Source: Burkholderiaceae bacterium
Lineage (GTDB): Bacteria > Pseudomonadota > Gammaproteobacteria > Burkholderiales > Burkholderiaceae_C
Direction: 5' to 3'
Assembly (NCBI GenBank): GCA_019745555.1
Contig: JAIESX010000025.1
Span: 1 to 64,000, forward strand
Length of the DNA stretch: 64,000 nt
In this document: positions 19,359 to 29,437 of the stretch, piece after piece
Position numbering within the stretch: the stretch's first letter is position 1
How the letters are laid out: each line of letters opens with the position of its first letter
The notes under the pieces: generated by a model
Database searches by the model: none
Seen by the model: the letters and a program-made list of their open reading frames with translations, nothing else
What the model was told of the DNA's origin: nothing
Made by a program: the position numbers and the translations under genes

Positions 19359-20603
19359 TCAGACGCGTTTGAAGACCAGGGTACCGTTGGTTCCGCCGAA
19401 GCCGAAGTTGTTCTTGACCGCGACGTCGATCTTCAGATCCCGTGCCGTGTTGGCGCAGTAGTCGAGATCACACTCAGGATCCTGGTTGAAGATGTTGATC
19501 GTTGGCGGGCTCTTCTGCGCGTGCACGGCCAGCACCGTGAACACCGACTCGATACCGCCAGCGCCGCCCAGCAGGTGGCCGGTCATGGACTTCGTCGAGT
19601 TGACCACGATCTTCTTGGCGTGGTCACCCAGGGCCGCCTTGATGGCATTGGATTCGTTGATATCGCCCAGCGGCGTCGAAGTGCCATGGGCGTTGAGATA
19701 GTCGACCTGGTCAGGGTTGACACCGGCGTTGCGCAGCGCTCCCAGCATGGCGCGGCGCGGGCCGTCCATGTTCGGGGCCGTCATGTGGCCCGCATCGGCA
19801 CTCATGCCGAAGCCGGCCAGTTCGGCATAAATCTTGGCACCGCGGGCCTTGGCGTGCTCGTACTCCTCGAGCACCAGCACACCGGCACCCTCGCCCAGCA
19901 CAAAGCCGTCGCGATCCTTGTCCCAGGGGCGCGAGGCCGTCTTGGGATCGTCGTTGCGGGTGGAGAGCGCGCGCATGGCGGCGAAGCCACCGATGCCCAG
20001 CGGCGACACCGTCGCCTCGGCACCGCCGGCGATCATGATGTCGGCATCGCCGTACTCGATCAGTCGGCCGGCCTCGCCGATGCTGTGCAGACCAGTGGTG
20101 CAGGCCGTGACGATGGCAAGGTTCGGCCCCTTGAAACCGTATCGCATCGACACATGGCCCGAGATCATGTTGATGATGGAGGCCGGCACGAAGAAGGGCG
20201 AAATACGGCGGGGGCCGCGGCTCGTGTACTCGGCGTGCGTCTCCTCGATCAGCGGCAGGCCACCGATACCCGAACCGATCAGGCAGCCGATACGCACCGC
20301 CTGCTCCTCGCTCAGCGCCTCGCCGGTCTTCAGTCCGGCGTCTTCCACAGCCTGCACTGCCGCGGCAATGCCGTAGTGGATGAAGGTGTCCATGGTGCGC
20401 GCTTCCTTGGCACCGATGTACTTCTCCAGCTCGAACCCCTTGACCTCGCCGGCGAACTTGCAGGCAAAGGCACTGGCATCGAACTTGGTGATCAGATCAA
20501 TGCCGGAGCGGCCGGCCAGCAGGCTGGCCCAGGACTCGGCCACGGTATTGCCCACCGGGCTGATACAGCCCAGACCAGTGACGACGACGCGACGACGGGA
20601 CAT
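19359..20603 (-). CDS. fabF: 3-oxoacyl-[acyl-carrier-protein] synthase II
   Basis: FabF (KAS II) extends acyl-ACP by condensation with malonyl-ACP. The 414-residue protein has the nucleophile Cys168 in [12 protein letters not shown], the two catalytic His in [11 protein letters not shown] and [13 protein letters not shown], and the C-terminal [14 protein letters not shown]. It follows acpP by 115 bases. No clear ribosome site precedes the ATG; the bases upstream read GCTCCTCC on the coding strand. Confidence 0.98.
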   Translation of the reverse strand: MSRRRVVVTGLGCISPVGNTVAESWASLLAGRSGIDLITKFDASAFACKFAGEVKGFELEKYIGAKEARTMDTFIHYGIAAAVQAVEDAGLKTGEALSEEQAVRIGCLIGSGIGGLPLIEETHAEYTSRGPRRISPFFVPASIINMISGHVSMRYGFKGPNLAIVTACTTGLHSIGEAGRLIEYGDADIMIAGGAEATVSPLGIGGFAAMRALSTRNDDPKTASRPWDKDRDGFVLGEGAGVLVLEEYEHAKARGAKIYAELAGFGMSADAGHMTAPNMDGPRRAMLGALRNAGVNPDQVDYLNAHGTSTPLGDINESNAIKAALGDHAKKIVVNSTKSMTGHLLGGAGGIESVFTVLAVHAQKSPPTINIFNQDPECDLDYCANTARDLKIDVAVKNNFGFGGTNGTLVFKRV

Positions 20604-20718
20604 AGTTTTCTGGAGGAGCTAGGAAATGGGAACCACCACAAGCGGAAGGTGTCCTCTCACCGGACAGCCCGCTTGCAGGGTGGGCGACACGACCGGGATA
20701 CGCGTCGCGGACAGGCCA

Positions 20719-20994
<276 letters not shown>

Positions 20995-21062
20995 TTAGCC
21001 GGCCCGGGAGCAGATTCCCGGGATGGCTGCCGTACGGATGGTTCGGCTGGATACTTGCATGC

Positions 21063-21812
21063 TCAGGCCATGAACATGCCGCCGTTGACGTGCAGCTCCT
21101 GCCCCGTCACATAGGCGGCCTGCGGAGAGGCCAGGTAGGCGACCGCATGGGCGATGTCTGCCGGTTTGCCCAGATGCCCCAGGGGGATTTGCCCCAGCAG
21201 GGCCTTCTGCTGCTCTTCGGGCAGGTGGGCCGTCATGTCGGTCTCGATGAAGCCCGGGGCCACGCAGTTCACCGTGATGTTGCGCGTGCCGAGTTCGCGT
21301 GCGAGAGCGCGCGTCATGCCGGCCACACCGGCCTTGGCTGCCGCGTAATTGGCCTGACCCGGATTGCCCGAGGCACCCACCACCGAGGTGATGCTGATGA
21401 TGCGGCCATAGCGCTGTTTCATCATGGTGCGCATCACGGCACGGCTCATGCGGAACACGGCCTTGAGGTTGGTGTCCAGCACCTCGTCCCACTCGCCGTC
21501 CTTCATGCGCATGGCAAGGTTGTCGCGCGTGATACCCGCGTTGTTGACCAGCACGTGCAGCGCCCCGTGCTCCTTGACGATGGCTTCGACGGCAGCCTCG
21601 CAGCCGGCTGCGTCGTTGACGTCGAGCTTGATGCCCTTGCATCCGGCGTGGGCCGAGAGGGCCGCGCTGATCCTGGCCGCGCCCTCGTCGCTCGTGGCCG
21701 TACCGATGACCTTGAGGCCGCGGGCGGCCAGCTCGTGCGCGATGGCCGCGCCGATGCCGCGTGATGCGCCTGTGACCAGGGCCACCTGGCCTTCGAATTT
21801 CACTTCACTCAT
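21063..21812 (-). CDS. fabG: 3-oxoacyl-[acyl-carrier-protein] reductase
   Basis: FabG reduces 3-oxoacyl-ACP with NADPH. The 249-residue short-chain dehydrogenase has the cofactor loop TGASRGIG, the NNAG motif, and the catalytic Ser (SITSVVGASG) and Tyr-Lys pair (NYAAAKAG). The ATG at 21812 overlaps the fabD stop (ATGA); the frame is open further upstream but that part is fabD shadow. Confidence 0.98.
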   Translation of the reverse strand: MSEVKFEGQVALVTGASRGIGAAIAHELAARGLKVIGTATSDEGAARISAALSAHAGCKGIKLDVNDAAGCEAAVEAIVKEHGALHVLVNNAGITRDNLAMRMKDGEWDEVLDTNLKAVFRMSRAVMRTMMKQRYGRIISITSVVGASGNPGQANYAAAKAGVAGMTRALARELGTRNITVNCVAPGFIETDMTAHLPEEQQKALLGQIPLGHLGKPADIAHAVAYLASPQAAYVTGQELHVNGGMFMA

Positions 21813-22759
21813 GCGAGTTGTCCTTTCACTTCCGCGAGCGTGGCCGGATCCAGCAGCGGCAGGCCCGTCAGATCGGCGTCGATGCGCTTGACCATGCCCG
21901 CCAGTACCTTGCCCGGGCCGCATTCCACGATATGGGTGATGCCATGGGCCTTGATGGCCTGCACGCATTCGACCCAGCGCACCGGACCGAAGGCCTGGCG
22001 ATAGAGGGCGTCACGGATGCGGTCGGCGTCGACCTCCACGGCCACGTCGATGTTGTTGATCAGGGTGATGGTGGGTGTGCCGAACTCCACCTCTTCCAGC
22101 CGCTCGCGCAGCTTCTCGGCTGCCGGCTTCATGAGGCTGGAATGGAACGGCGCCGAGACCGGCAACGGCAGCGCGCGCTTGGCCCCGTTCGCCTTGAGCA
22201 CCTCGCAGGCCTTCTCGACCGCGGCCTTGGAGCCCGCGATCACAGTCTGTGCCGGGTCATTGAAGTTCACGGCCTCGACCACCTCGTTCGAGCCCGCACC
22301 AAAGGACTGGGCTGCTTCGGCACAGCCCGCGATCACCTTGGCGGCGTCCATGCCCAGGATGGCGGCCATGGCGCCCGTGCCCACGGGCACGGCCTCCTGC
22401 ATGGCCTGGGCCCGGAAACGCACCAGCGGCACGGCCTGCCGCAACGTCAGCACGCCGGCGGCCACCATGGCGGAATATTCGCCCAGGGAATGCCCCGCCA
22501 CGGCCTGCGGTGCCACGCCGGTTTCCGCCATCCAGACGCGGTAGGCCGCGACACCGGCCACCAGCATCACGGGCTGGGTGTTGGTCGTCAGCGCCAGCGT
22601 CTCCTTGGGACCCTCCTTGATCAGCTGGGCTACGTTCTCGCCCAAGGCCTCAGAGGCCTCATGCAGCACCTCGCGCACCTCGGGATGATCACCCCAGGCA
22701 TCGAGCATGCCGACCGACTGCGAGCCTTGGCCGGGAAATACAAAAGCAAACGGTTTCAT
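21809..22759 (-). CDS. fabD: malonyl-CoA-acyl carrier protein transacylase
   Basis: FabD transfers malonate from CoA to ACP. The 316-residue protein starts with FVFPGQGSQSVGM, has the nucleophile Ser91 in AGHSLGEYSAMVAAG and the catalytic His region APFHSSLMKPAAEKL. It lies between fabH (31 bases upstream) and fabG (4-base overlap) in one operon. Confidence 0.98.
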   Translation of the reverse strand: MKPFAFVFPGQGSQSVGMLDAWGDHPEVREVLHEASEALGENVAQLIKEGPKETLALTTNTQPVMLVAGVAAYRVWMAETGVAPQAVAGHSLGEYSAMVAAGVLTLRQAVPLVRFRAQAMQEAVPVGTGAMAAILGMDAAKVIAGCAEAAQSFGAGSNEVVEAVNFNDPAQTVIAGSKAAVEKACEVLKANGAKRALPLPVSAPFHSSLMKPAAEKLRERLEEVEFGTPTITLINNIDVAVEVDADRIRDALYRQAFGPVRWVECVQAIKAHGITHIVECGPGKVLAGMVKRIDADLTGLPLLDPATLAEVKGQLA

Positions 22760-22790
22760 GGTCTTGGAAAGATAGATGGTCGGTCGACGC

Positions 22791-23768
22791 TCACATCGTC
22801 AGCAGCACGGCGCCCCAGGTGAAACCACCGCCCACGCCCTCGAGCATGACCAGATCACCCTTCTTCACCCGGCCGCTGCGCACACCTTCGTCCAGCGCCA
22901 GCGGAATCGACGCAGCCGATGTGTTGCCATGCTGGTCCACGGTGACAATGACCTTGTCCATGGGCAGTTTCAGCTTCTTGGCGGTACCCGTCATGATGCG
23001 GATATTGGCCTGGTGCGGGATCAGCCAGTCGATGTCCGAGTCCTGCTTGCCGGCCTTGGCCAGGACGGTACGGGCGGCTTCCTCGAGCACGCCCACGGCC
23101 AGCTTGAAGACGGCTTGGCCGTCCATCTTGAGAAAGGGGTCGCCCAGCACCTGGCCACCCGAGACATGGCCGGGCGTGCACAGAATGTCCACGTGTTTGC
23201 CGTCGGCATGCAGATCGCTGGCGAGGATGCCCGGCGTCTCGGACGCCTCGAGCACCACGGCGCCGGCGCCATCGCCGAACAGCACGCAGGTCGTGCGGTC
23301 CTTGAAATCGATGATGCGGGAGAACACCTCGGCCCCGACCACCAGGGCCTTGCTGGCAACGCCGGTCTGGATCATGGCATCCGCCACGCTCAGGGCGTAA
23401 ACGAAACCGCTGCAGACCGCCTGCACATCAAAGGCCGCGCAGCCGTTGGCACCAATCTTGTTCTGCAGGATGGCAGCCACGGACGGGAAAACCATATCCG
23501 GCGTGGAGGTCGCCACGATGATCAGATCCAGCTCGCTGGCCTGGACGCCGGCAGCCTCCAGGGCACGACGCGCCGCCTCTGTCCCCAGGTCACTGCTGGT
23601 CACGCCGGGTTCGGCGAAGTGGCGCGCGCGTATGCCGGTCCGCTCCACGATCCATTCATCGGAGGTTTCAATACCGTTCTTGGCCAGCTGGGCCGCAAGC
23701 TCGGCATTGCTCAGTCGTTTGGGCGGCAGGAAGCTGCCGGTACCGGTGATGCGGGAATAGCGTCTCAT
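22791..23768 (-). CDS. fabH: 3-oxoacyl-[acyl-carrier-protein] synthase III
   Basis: FabH starts fatty acid synthesis by condensing acetyl-CoA with malonyl-ACP. The 325-residue protein has the catalytic Cys119 in [11 protein letters not shown], His in [10 protein letters not shown] and Asn in [10 protein letters not shown]. It is 49 bases after plsX and heads fabH-fabD-fabG-acpP-fabF. Confidence 0.98.
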   Translation of the reverse strand: MRRYSRITGTGSFLPPKRLSNAELAAQLAKNGIETSDEWIVERTGIRARHFAEPGVTSSDLGTEAARRALEAAGVQASELDLIIVATSTPDMVFPSVAAILQNKIGANGCAAFDVQAVCSGFVYALSVADAMIQTGVASKALVVGAEVFSRIIDFKDRTTCVLFGDGAGAVVLEASETPGILASDLHADGKHVDILCTPGHVSGGQVLGDPFLKMDGQAVFKLAVGVLEEAARTVLAKAGKQDSDIDWLIPHQANIRIMTGTAKKLKLPMDKVIVTVDQHGNTSAASIPLALDEGVRSGRVKKGDLVMLEGVGGGFTWGAVLLTM

Positions 23769-23817
23769 GTATTAGTAATCAGAGGAGGTTCCGGCAGCGG
23801 CCTGTCGGCCGATCCGG

Positions 23818-24843
23818 CTACTCCGAGGCGGCCACGCCAGCCAGCAACGGAGCGGCATGCGAGATCCGGGCCTGGACCCGATCAAGCAGCTGGTTCCGGG
23901 CTGCATCATACGCGCGGTTCAGGGCCTGCTCAAAAGCCAGTTCATCGGCAGAGCCATGACTCTTGAAGACCAGCCCGCGCAGGCCCAGCAGGGCGGCGCC
24001 GTTGTAACGGCGGTGATCCACGCGCTTTTTGAACGCCAATAGAACAGGAAGAGCGACGATGGCGGCAATTTTTGTCAATATATTGCGCGAAAACTCTTCC
24101 TTAAGGAAGCCGCCGATCATCGAAGCCAGGCCTTCGCTGGTCTTCAGGGCCACATTGCCGACAAAGCCGTCGCAGACCACGATATCGGTCGTACCCTTGA
24201 AGATATCGTTGCCCTCGACATTGCCATAGAAATTCAAATCACCGGAATTGGCCGCAGATCGAAGCAATTCGCCAGCCTTTTTAATGACTTCATTGCCTTT
24301 GATCACTTCTTCGCCGATGTTGAGCAGACCCACACTGGGGTTGGCCTCATCCCGCAAGACAGACACCAAGGCAGAGCCCATGACCGCGAACTGCAGAAGG
24401 TGCTCGGCCGTGCAGTCCACGTTCGCGCCCAGGTCCAGTACCGTGGTGGCGCCCCCTGTGGCATTGGGTAGTTGGGTGGCGATGGCCGGGCGGTCGATGC
24501 CATCCACGGTCTTGAGCACATAGCGTGCAATGGCCATGAGGGCGCCGGTGTTGCCCGCCGAGACGGCGGCCTGGGCTGCGCCGGCCTTGACCTGCTCAAT
24601 CGCCACGCGCATGGAAGAATCTTTTTTCTTGCGCAGTGCGACTTCGATCGGGTCGTCCATCCCGACCACTTCGGTCGCAGGAACCACTCTGGCCCGGGCA
24701 TGGCTTAAAGCCGCCAGCGGCTCCGCCAGACCGACGAGCAGAAGCTCGGCCTCAGGATGATGCTCAAGAAAATTGCGGCACGCCGCCAGCGTGACGCGGG
24801 GGCCGTGATCGCCCCCCATGCAGTCCACAGCTATCGTGATCAT
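23818..24843 (-). CDS. plsX: phosphate acyltransferase PlsX
   Basis: PlsX makes acyl-phosphate from acyl-ACP for phospholipid synthesis. The 341-residue protein starts [14 protein letters not shown] and contains [26 protein letters not shown] and the C-terminal region [13 protein letters not shown], all typical. It lies 110 bases after rpmF, as in most proteobacteria, with a stem-loop in between. Confidence 0.97.
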   Translation of the reverse strand: MITIAVDCMGGDHGPRVTLAACRNFLEHHPEAELLLVGLAEPLAALSHARARVVPATEVVGMDDPIEVALRKKKDSSMRVAIEQVKAGAAQAAVSAGNTGALMAIARYVLKTVDGIDRPAIATQLPNATGGATTVLDLGANVDCTAEHLLQFAVMGSALVSVLRDEANPSVGLLNIGEEVIKGNEVIKKAGELLRSAANSGDLNFYGNVEGNDIFKGTTDIVVCDGFVGNVALKTSEGLASMIGGFLKEEFSRNILTKIAAIVALPVLLAFKKRVDHRRYNGAALLGLRGLVFKSHGSADELAFEQALNRAYDAARNQLLDRVQARISHAAPLLAGVAASE

Positions 24844-24897
24844 GGGTTGGCAGCGCGATCAGGCGCGGTGGGAACCGGAAATGACGGTCGTCATCAA

Positions 24898-24935
24898 GAC
24901 AAAGGCCCGAGCTACCTGCGTTGTAGCGTCGGGCC
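24898..24935 (-). terminator. stem-loop between rpmF and plsX
   Basis: On the minus strand, GGCCCGA plus GCTAC pair with GTAGC plus TCGGGCC (24904-24935, one unpaired base, 7-base loop) and are followed by UUUGUC. The U-run is short, so it may act as a partial terminator or RNA-stability element that lets the ribosomal protein mRNA exceed the fatty acid genes. Confidence 0.5.
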
Positions 24936-24953
24936 CGACAAAACCTGGGGAAA

Positions 24954-25136
24954 TCAGGCTTCGGATTTGGTCTTCAGCACCTTGCGGCCACGGTAGAAAC
25001 CATTGGGGCTGATGTGGTGACGCAGGTGCGTTTCACCCGTGGTGGGCTCGACGGCAATGCCGGGCACGCCCAGAGCATTGTGCGAGCGGTGCATGCCGCG
25101 CTTGGACGGCGACTTCTTGTTTTGCTGAACGGCCAT
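24954..25136 (-). CDS. rpmF: 50S ribosomal protein L32
   Basis: L32, 60 residues, beginning [21 protein letters not shown] (21 with Met; core [16 protein letters not shown]). The basic, His-rich composition and [16 protein letters not shown] tail are typical of the betaproteobacterial form; it lacks zinc-binding Cys pairs. AGGAG lies six bases before the ATG at 25136. Confidence 0.97.
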   Translation of the reverse strand: MAVQQNKKSPSKRGMHRSHNALGVPGIAVEPTTGETHLRHHISPNGFYRGRKVLKTKSEA

Positions 25137-25227
25137 GTTTGGCTCCTGGTGGACACAGGACTCAAAGTGGCCCTGCATCAGGTTGGTTGGACATCTCGGC
25201 GCAGGTTGGGGCTGCGCGGAACCACGA

Positions 25228-25233
25228 ATTATA
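25228..25233 (-). promoter_or_regulatory. -10 element for rpmF-plsX-fab
   Basis: A perfect TATAAT with a preceding GGC reads on the minus strand about 90 bases before the rpmF start, in the otherwise non-coding gap between yceD and rpmF. The matching -35 is weak (GCGTGA at 17 bases). Confidence 0.4.
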
Positions 25234-25280
25234 GCCTAACTGGTTGATTTCACGCCGGTTTCCCAAACCAGGAGCGGAGT

Positions 25281-25829
25281 TCAGTCCTTGCGGCCGGTTT
25301 TCAGGCCAGCCAGGGCGGCAAAGGGCTTGGGCTGGGCCTGCTGGGCGGCCTCGAAATCGGCATCCTGGACGGCCAGTTTCACCTCGGTCGGGCAGATCGC
25401 GTGACGCGGCACCAGAGGCAGGGCCATGAGCAACTCATCCTCCACCAAGGCCTGCAGGTCGAAGTCCCGGCTCAGAACCAGCACGTCTTCTTCGGATTCC
25501 TCATCCTCGGCCTCGGCCTGCGCTTCGGTAGCCACAAAACGGAAATCGCGCACCACTTCCAGATCCATGTCGACCGGCCCCAGGCAGCGCTGGCAGGTCA
25601 GCGGCAGGCTGACCCCGGCCGTCAGGTGCAACCAGACCCGCACATGACCGCTGGCGTCGGTCTGCTGCGCGCCCCTGACTTCCCAGTGCACCTGACGATC
25701 GACACCCTGCCCGCTGCACTCCTCCAGCAGGCGCTCATAATTTGATAGCAAATCACTCCCGCGCAGGGTCGCACCCGCCTGGGCAAAGGCTGACACATCC
25801 AGATGGCGGGCCTGAAACTCGATAGACAT
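25281..25829 (-). CDS. DUF177 family protein (YceD-like)
   Basis: A 182-residue DUF177 protein; E. coli YceD affects 23S rRNA accumulation. Visible signature: LTCQRCLGPVDMDLEV in the middle, an acidic stretch (EAEDEESEEDVLVL) and EDELLMALPLVPRH near the C-terminus with a following Cys. The yceD-rpmF-plsX order is standard. The ATG at 25829 was preferred to one 57 bases upstream, which would overlap the divergent maf gene. Confidence 0.92.
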   Translation of the reverse strand: MSIEFQARHLDVSAFAQAGATLRGSDLLSNYERLLEECSGQGVDRQVHWEVRGAQQTDASGHVRVWLHLTAGVSLPLTCQRCLGPVDMDLEVVRDFRFVATEAQAEAEDEESEEDVLVLSRDFDLQALVEDELLMALPLVPRHAICPTEVKLAVQDADFEAAQQAQPKPFAALAGLKTGRKD

Positions 25830-25854
25830 GGCGGCAGTGTAAGAGAATCCGGGC

Positions 25855-26445
25855 ATGACATCCCGCACTCTGATCCTCGGCTCCACCTCGGCCTACCGGC
25901 GTGAGCTGCTGCAACGACTCCGCCTTCCCTTCGAGGTCGCCGCCCCGGCGGTCGACGAGACCCCGCAGGTGGGAGAGCGCCCGCCCGAACTCGCGCGTCG
26001 TCTGGCCTTGGCCAAGGCCCGCGCGGTGGCCCGGCACCACCCCTCGGCCATCGTGATCGGCTCGGACCAGGTGGCCGACCTGGGCGGCGAGCCCCTGGGC
26101 AAACCCGGCACGCACGAGCGCGCGGTCGAGCAACTGCGCCGCATGCGCGGGCGCACCGTCGTCTTCCAGACCGCCGTGGCCGTGGTCTGCCTGGAGACCG
26201 GCTTCGAACAGCTGGATCTGGCGCCGGTGCGCGTGCGCTTTCGCGAACTCAGCGACGCGGAAATCGAGCACTACCTGCGCGCCGAAACGCCTTACGACTG
26301 TGCCGGCAGCGCCAAGAGCGAAGGCCTGGGCATTGCCCTGCTGGAGTCGATCGAGAACGACGACCCCACCGCCCTCGTCGGCCTACCCCTGATCCGTACG
26401 GCGCGCATGCTGCGTGCTGCGGGCCTGTCCCTGCTCCAGGCATGA
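25855..26445 (+). CDS. Maf-family nucleotide pyrophosphatase (YceF-like)
   Basis: A 196-residue Maf protein. The N-terminal ILGSTSAYRRELL is the phosphate-binding signature, with PAVDETP and the catalytic GSDQV next; GSDQV (rather than GADT) places it nearer the YceF group that hydrolyses 7-methyl-GTP. DCAGSAKSEGLG is also conserved. It is divergent from yceD and overlaps the next methyltransferase gene by four bases. Confidence 0.93.
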   Translation: MTSRTLILGSTSAYRRELLQRLRLPFEVAAPAVDETPQVGERPPELARRLALAKARAVARHHPSAIVIGSDQVADLGGEPLGKPGTHERAVEQLRRMRGRTVVFQTAVAVVCLETGFEQLDLAPVRVRFRELSDAEIEHYLRAETPYDCAGSAKSEGLGIALLESIENDDPTALVGLPLIRTARMLRAAGLSLLQA

Positions 26446-27206
26446 ACAGCCCGGGCAAGCTCTATCTGGTGCCCGCGCCGCTGGATTTCGGCTGCGAGGT
26501 CCAGACCCCGCTGGACCAGGTACTGCCGGCGGGCACCCTGGCCGTGGCGGCGCGCCTGCCGCACTGGATCTGCGAGAACGCCAAGAGCGCGCGCGCCTAC
26601 CTCAAGCGCGTGGGTGAACTGCAACCGCTGGGCCGTCCCCTCCAGGCGCTGGACATCCGGGAGCTGCCCCGTGAGGTCCACAAGAAGGGCGACCACGGTC
26701 CCGGCGGATTCGACGCCCAGCCCCTGCTGGCGCCGGCGCTGGCCGGCGCGGACATCGGCCTGCTCAGCGAAGCCGGCATGCCCGCCGTGGCCGATCCCGG
26801 CTCGTCGGTGGTTCGCGCCGCGCACGAGCTAGGTATCCCGGTGGTGCCCCTGGTCGGTCCGGTATCCCTGCTGCTGGCCCTGGCCGCAAGCGGCCTGTCC
26901 GGCCAGAACTTCGCCTTCGTAGGTTATCTGCCGCAGGAAGCGGACGCACGCGCGCAACGCATCCGGGAGCTAGAGTCGCTGGCCCTCAGAACCGGTCAGA
27001 CCCAGCTGTTCATCGAGACGCCCTATCGCAACGCGGCCCTGCTGGACGCACTGCTGCGCACGCTGCAGCACAACACCCGGCTCGCCGTGGCCAGCGGCCT
27101 GACGCTGGCCACGGCTTCGATCCGCAGCGCGCACGTCAAGCGCTGGAAGCAGCAGGGCGGCGCCGCGGACAACAGCACCCCCGCTGTCTTTGCCATCGGA
27201 CGCTGA
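26442..27206 (+). CDS. SAM-dependent methyltransferase, tetrapyrrole methylase fold (RsmI-like)
   Basis: A 254-residue protein of the RsmI/tetrapyrrole methylase superfamily: GKLYLVPAPLDFG at the N-terminus, GLLSEAGMPAVADPGS (the family's SAM loop) and VVPLVGPVSLLLALAASGL. RsmI methylates the ribose of C1402 in 16S rRNA, but this protein lacks the usual GT(L/I)Y.V.TPIGN start and is shorter, so I treat it as a relative with unknown target. It overlaps the maf gene as ATGA. Confidence 0.88.
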   Translation: MNSPGKLYLVPAPLDFGCEVQTPLDQVLPAGTLAVAARLPHWICENAKSARAYLKRVGELQPLGRPLQALDIRELPREVHKKGDHGPGGFDAQPLLAPALAGADIGLLSEAGMPAVADPGSSVVRAAHELGIPVVPLVGPVSLLLALAASGLSGQNFAFVGYLPQEADARAQRIRELESLALRTGQTQLFIETPYRNAALLDALLRTLQHNTRLAVASGLTLATASIRSAHVKRWKQQGGAADNSTPAVFAIGR

Positions 27207-27226
27207 CGAGCGGCACAAGCTTGTAC

Positions 27227-27255
27227 TTGTTGCCTGGAGGCATCCCCTCCATAAT
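27227..27255 (+). promoter_or_regulatory. promoter for the HD-GYP-like gene
   Basis: TTGTTG (27227-27232) and CATAAT (27250-27255) are 17 bases apart in the gap before the gene at 27264. If used, the transcript would start at about the ATG, giving a leaderless or near-leaderless mRNA, which weakens the call. Confidence 0.35.
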
Positions 27256-27263
27256 GGGCCGGC

Positions 27264-28436
27264 ATGAAGCTGCTTCGACTTCCTCGCTCGAAGGTCAGGC
27301 TTGGCGAGCCCCTGCCATGGAATGTGCGTGACGAGGGATCCCGGCTCCTGCTCTCGCGGGGGCATATCGTCGAAACCGAAGAGCAGCTCGATGCCCTGCT
27401 GAGCCGCGGCGCCTTCGTCGACATCGAAGAGGCCCGCGCAGTGGCCCACCAGGAAGAGCAGGCCGATAGAGAGCGTCTCAGCCTTTCCGCCCTGCAGCGC
27501 CCGGAGAATCTGTTCAGCCTGTGGGACCAGAGTGCGGGACAGATGGAAAAGCTCATGGCCAGGCTGCCGGAGCTGCCGCCCTCGCTGGATCAGATCACCG
27601 ACCTTGCCGACCGGCTGATCGACCTGGTCGACCAGGATGTGGACATGGCCCTGTACCACATGGTCCGGCAGGAATCCGCCCATCTCTACTACTATGGCTA
27701 CAACCACGCCATCCACACCGCCGTTCTGTGCCTGCTGATGGGGCGCCGGCTGCAATGGCCGCTGCCCAAGACCCTGAGTCTCGTCCACGCCGCGCTCACC
27801 ATGAACATGCCCATCCTCCAGCTGCAGGGTGCGATGGCCGAACAGGACGAACCCATGCGCGAAAGCCAGAGGGCGCAAATTCACGCGCATCCCGAGCTGG
27901 CGGTGCAGTGGCTGGCCCAGGCCGGCGTCACCGACCCCGACTGGTTGACCGCGATTGCCCAGCACCACGAGCATGCGGACGGCAAAGGCTATCCGCGCGG
28001 CCTGACCGAGCTGACGGAACTGGCCGTGGCCCTGCGTGTCGCCGATGTCTTCATGTCCAAGATCAGCCCTCGCAAATTGCGGGCGGTCCTGCCAATCCAG
28101 GAGGCAGCCCGGCAGCTGTTTCATGAGGATCATGGCGGCCCACTCTCGTCAGCCGTGATCAAGGAATTCGGGCTCTATCCGCCGGGAGAGCTCGTGAAGC
28201 TCCAAAGTGGGGAGATCGCCGTCGTGATGCGCCGGACCGACAGTGTGAAATGTCCGCTGGTGGCCTCCATCACCGATGACCATGGCCGCCCGACGGTGCA
28301 CACCGTCCAGCGCGACACCTCCCAGGCACCGTACACGATCGTCGGCCCGGTCGCAGACAAGGCACTGGTGGCGCGCATGCCGCCGGAGCGCATCTACGGC
28401 TACCAGCGACTGACCCCGGCCAGTCCGCAGGCCTGA
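27264..28436 (+). CDS. HD-GYP-like protein with altered HD motif
   Basis: A 390-residue protein whose middle (about 140-290) aligns by eye with HD-GYP c-di-GMP phosphodiesterases: NHAIHTAVL, the paired HH of QHHEHADGKGYPRGL (the GYP loop), and RVADVF. At the position of HDIGK it reads VHAALTM, so the metal-binding Asp and the Lys are lost. The N-terminal part (1-135) and the C-terminal domain (300-390) are unassigned. It is probably a c-di-GMP binding or scaffold protein, or a divergent enzyme. Confidence 0.8.
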   Translation: MKLLRLPRSKVRLGEPLPWNVRDEGSRLLLSRGHIVETEEQLDALLSRGAFVDIEEARAVAHQEEQADRERLSLSALQRPENLFSLWDQSAGQMEKLMARLPELPPSLDQITDLADRLIDLVDQDVDMALYHMVRQESAHLYYYGYNHAIHTAVLCLLMGRRLQWPLPKTLSLVHAALTMNMPILQLQGAMAEQDEPMRESQRAQIHAHPELAVQWLAQAGVTDPDWLTAIAQHHEHADGKGYPRGLTELTELAVALRVADVFMSKISPRKLRAVLPIQEAARQLFHEDHGGPLSSAVIKEFGLYPPGELVKLQSGEIAVVMRRTDSVKCPLVASITDDHGRPTVHTVQRDTSQAPYTIVGPVADKALVARMPPERIYGYQRLTPASPQA

Positions 28437-28452
28437 AGTCTGCAGTGGTGAC

Positions 28453-29436
28453 TCAGCGCCAGGACGGCGTCGCGCTACGCAAGGCGCGGACCGAACCCTC
28501 GCCGATGGCAGCGCCGAAGCGCTTGACCAGACGCTCGGCCACGTTCGGATGGCGCGTGTAGTCCACGATGTCCTCGGCCTGCACCACCTCACGCGCCACG
28601 TAATCCAGATTGCCCAGCTGGTCCGCCAGACCCAGCTCGACGGCCTGCTGACCGGTCCAGAACAGGCCGCTGAACACGTCCGGTGTGTCCTTCAGACGCT
28701 TGCCACGGCCCTCCTTGACCACGGCGATGAACTGCCTGTGGATCTGGTCCAGCATGGTCTGGGCATAGGCGCGCTGCTTTTCGGTCTGCGGGCTGAAGGG
28801 ATCGAGAAAGCCCTTGTTCTCGCCCGCCGTCATCAGGCGGCGCTCCACGCCCAGCTTGTCCATGAGTCCGGTGAAACCGAAGCCGTCCATAAGCACGCCG
28901 ATGCTGCCCACGATGCTGGCCTTGTCCACATAGATCTTGTCTGCAGAAACGGCGATGTAGTACGCCGCCGAGGCGCAAGCCTCTTCCACCACCGCGTAGA
29001 CCGGCTTGTCGTGCTTGGCCTTGAGGCGCCGGATCTCGTCGTTGATGATGCCGGCCTGCACGGGGCTGCCGCCGGGCGAATTGATCAGAAGCACAACCGC
29101 CTGGGCGCCGGAGTCCTCGAAGGCGCTGCGCAAGGCCGAGACCACCAGCTCGGCGCTGGCCTCGCTGTCGGAGGAAATCTCACCCTTGATTTCCACCATC
29201 GCGGTGTGGCGTGTGCTGGGCGAGCTTCCCGTCTGACCCAGGCCGAAAACCAGCCAGACCACCAGCAGGAACAGCCCCACGGTGATCAGCCGGTTGATGA
29301 TCTTCCAGCGCCGCGCCGCGCGCTGCTCTTCGAGGGCGGCAAAGGCCAGCTTCTCCAGCACGCCACGCTCCCAGCCGGGAACAGGTGCAGCTTGGGGTGG
29401 GCTTGCTCCGTTTTCGGAGCCCAGGTTCTCGCTCAT
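28453..29436 (-). CDS. sppA: S49 family signal peptide peptidase
   Basis: A 327-residue membrane-anchored serine protease that degrades cleaved signal peptides. After a cytoplasmic N-terminus there is one helix (about residues 52-70, LFLLVVWLVFGL). The protease domain has LLINSPGGSPVQAG, the likely nucleophile Ser in EACASAAYYIAVSADKI, SIVGSIGVL, and the likely general-base Lys in GENKGFLDPF. It is the short single-domain SppA form. The ATG at 29436 lies one base after the Rieske gene stop, so the pair is probably coupled. Confidence 0.93.
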   Translation of the reverse strand: MSENLGSENGASPPQAAPVPGWERGVLEKLAFAALEEQRAARRWKIINRLITVGLFLLVVWLVFGLGQTGSSPSTRHTAMVEIKGEISSDSEASAELVVSALRSAFEDSGAQAVVLLINSPGGSPVQAGIINDEIRRLKAKHDKPVYAVVEEACASAAYYIAVSADKIYVDKASIVGSIGVLMDGFGFTGLMDKLGVERRLMTAGENKGFLDPFSPQTEKQRAYAQTMLDQIHRQFIAVVKEGRGKRLKDTPDVFSGLFWTGQQAVELGLADQLGNLDYVAREVVQAEDIVDYTRHPNVAERLVKRFGAAIGEGSVRALRSATPSWR

Positions 29437-29437
29437 A

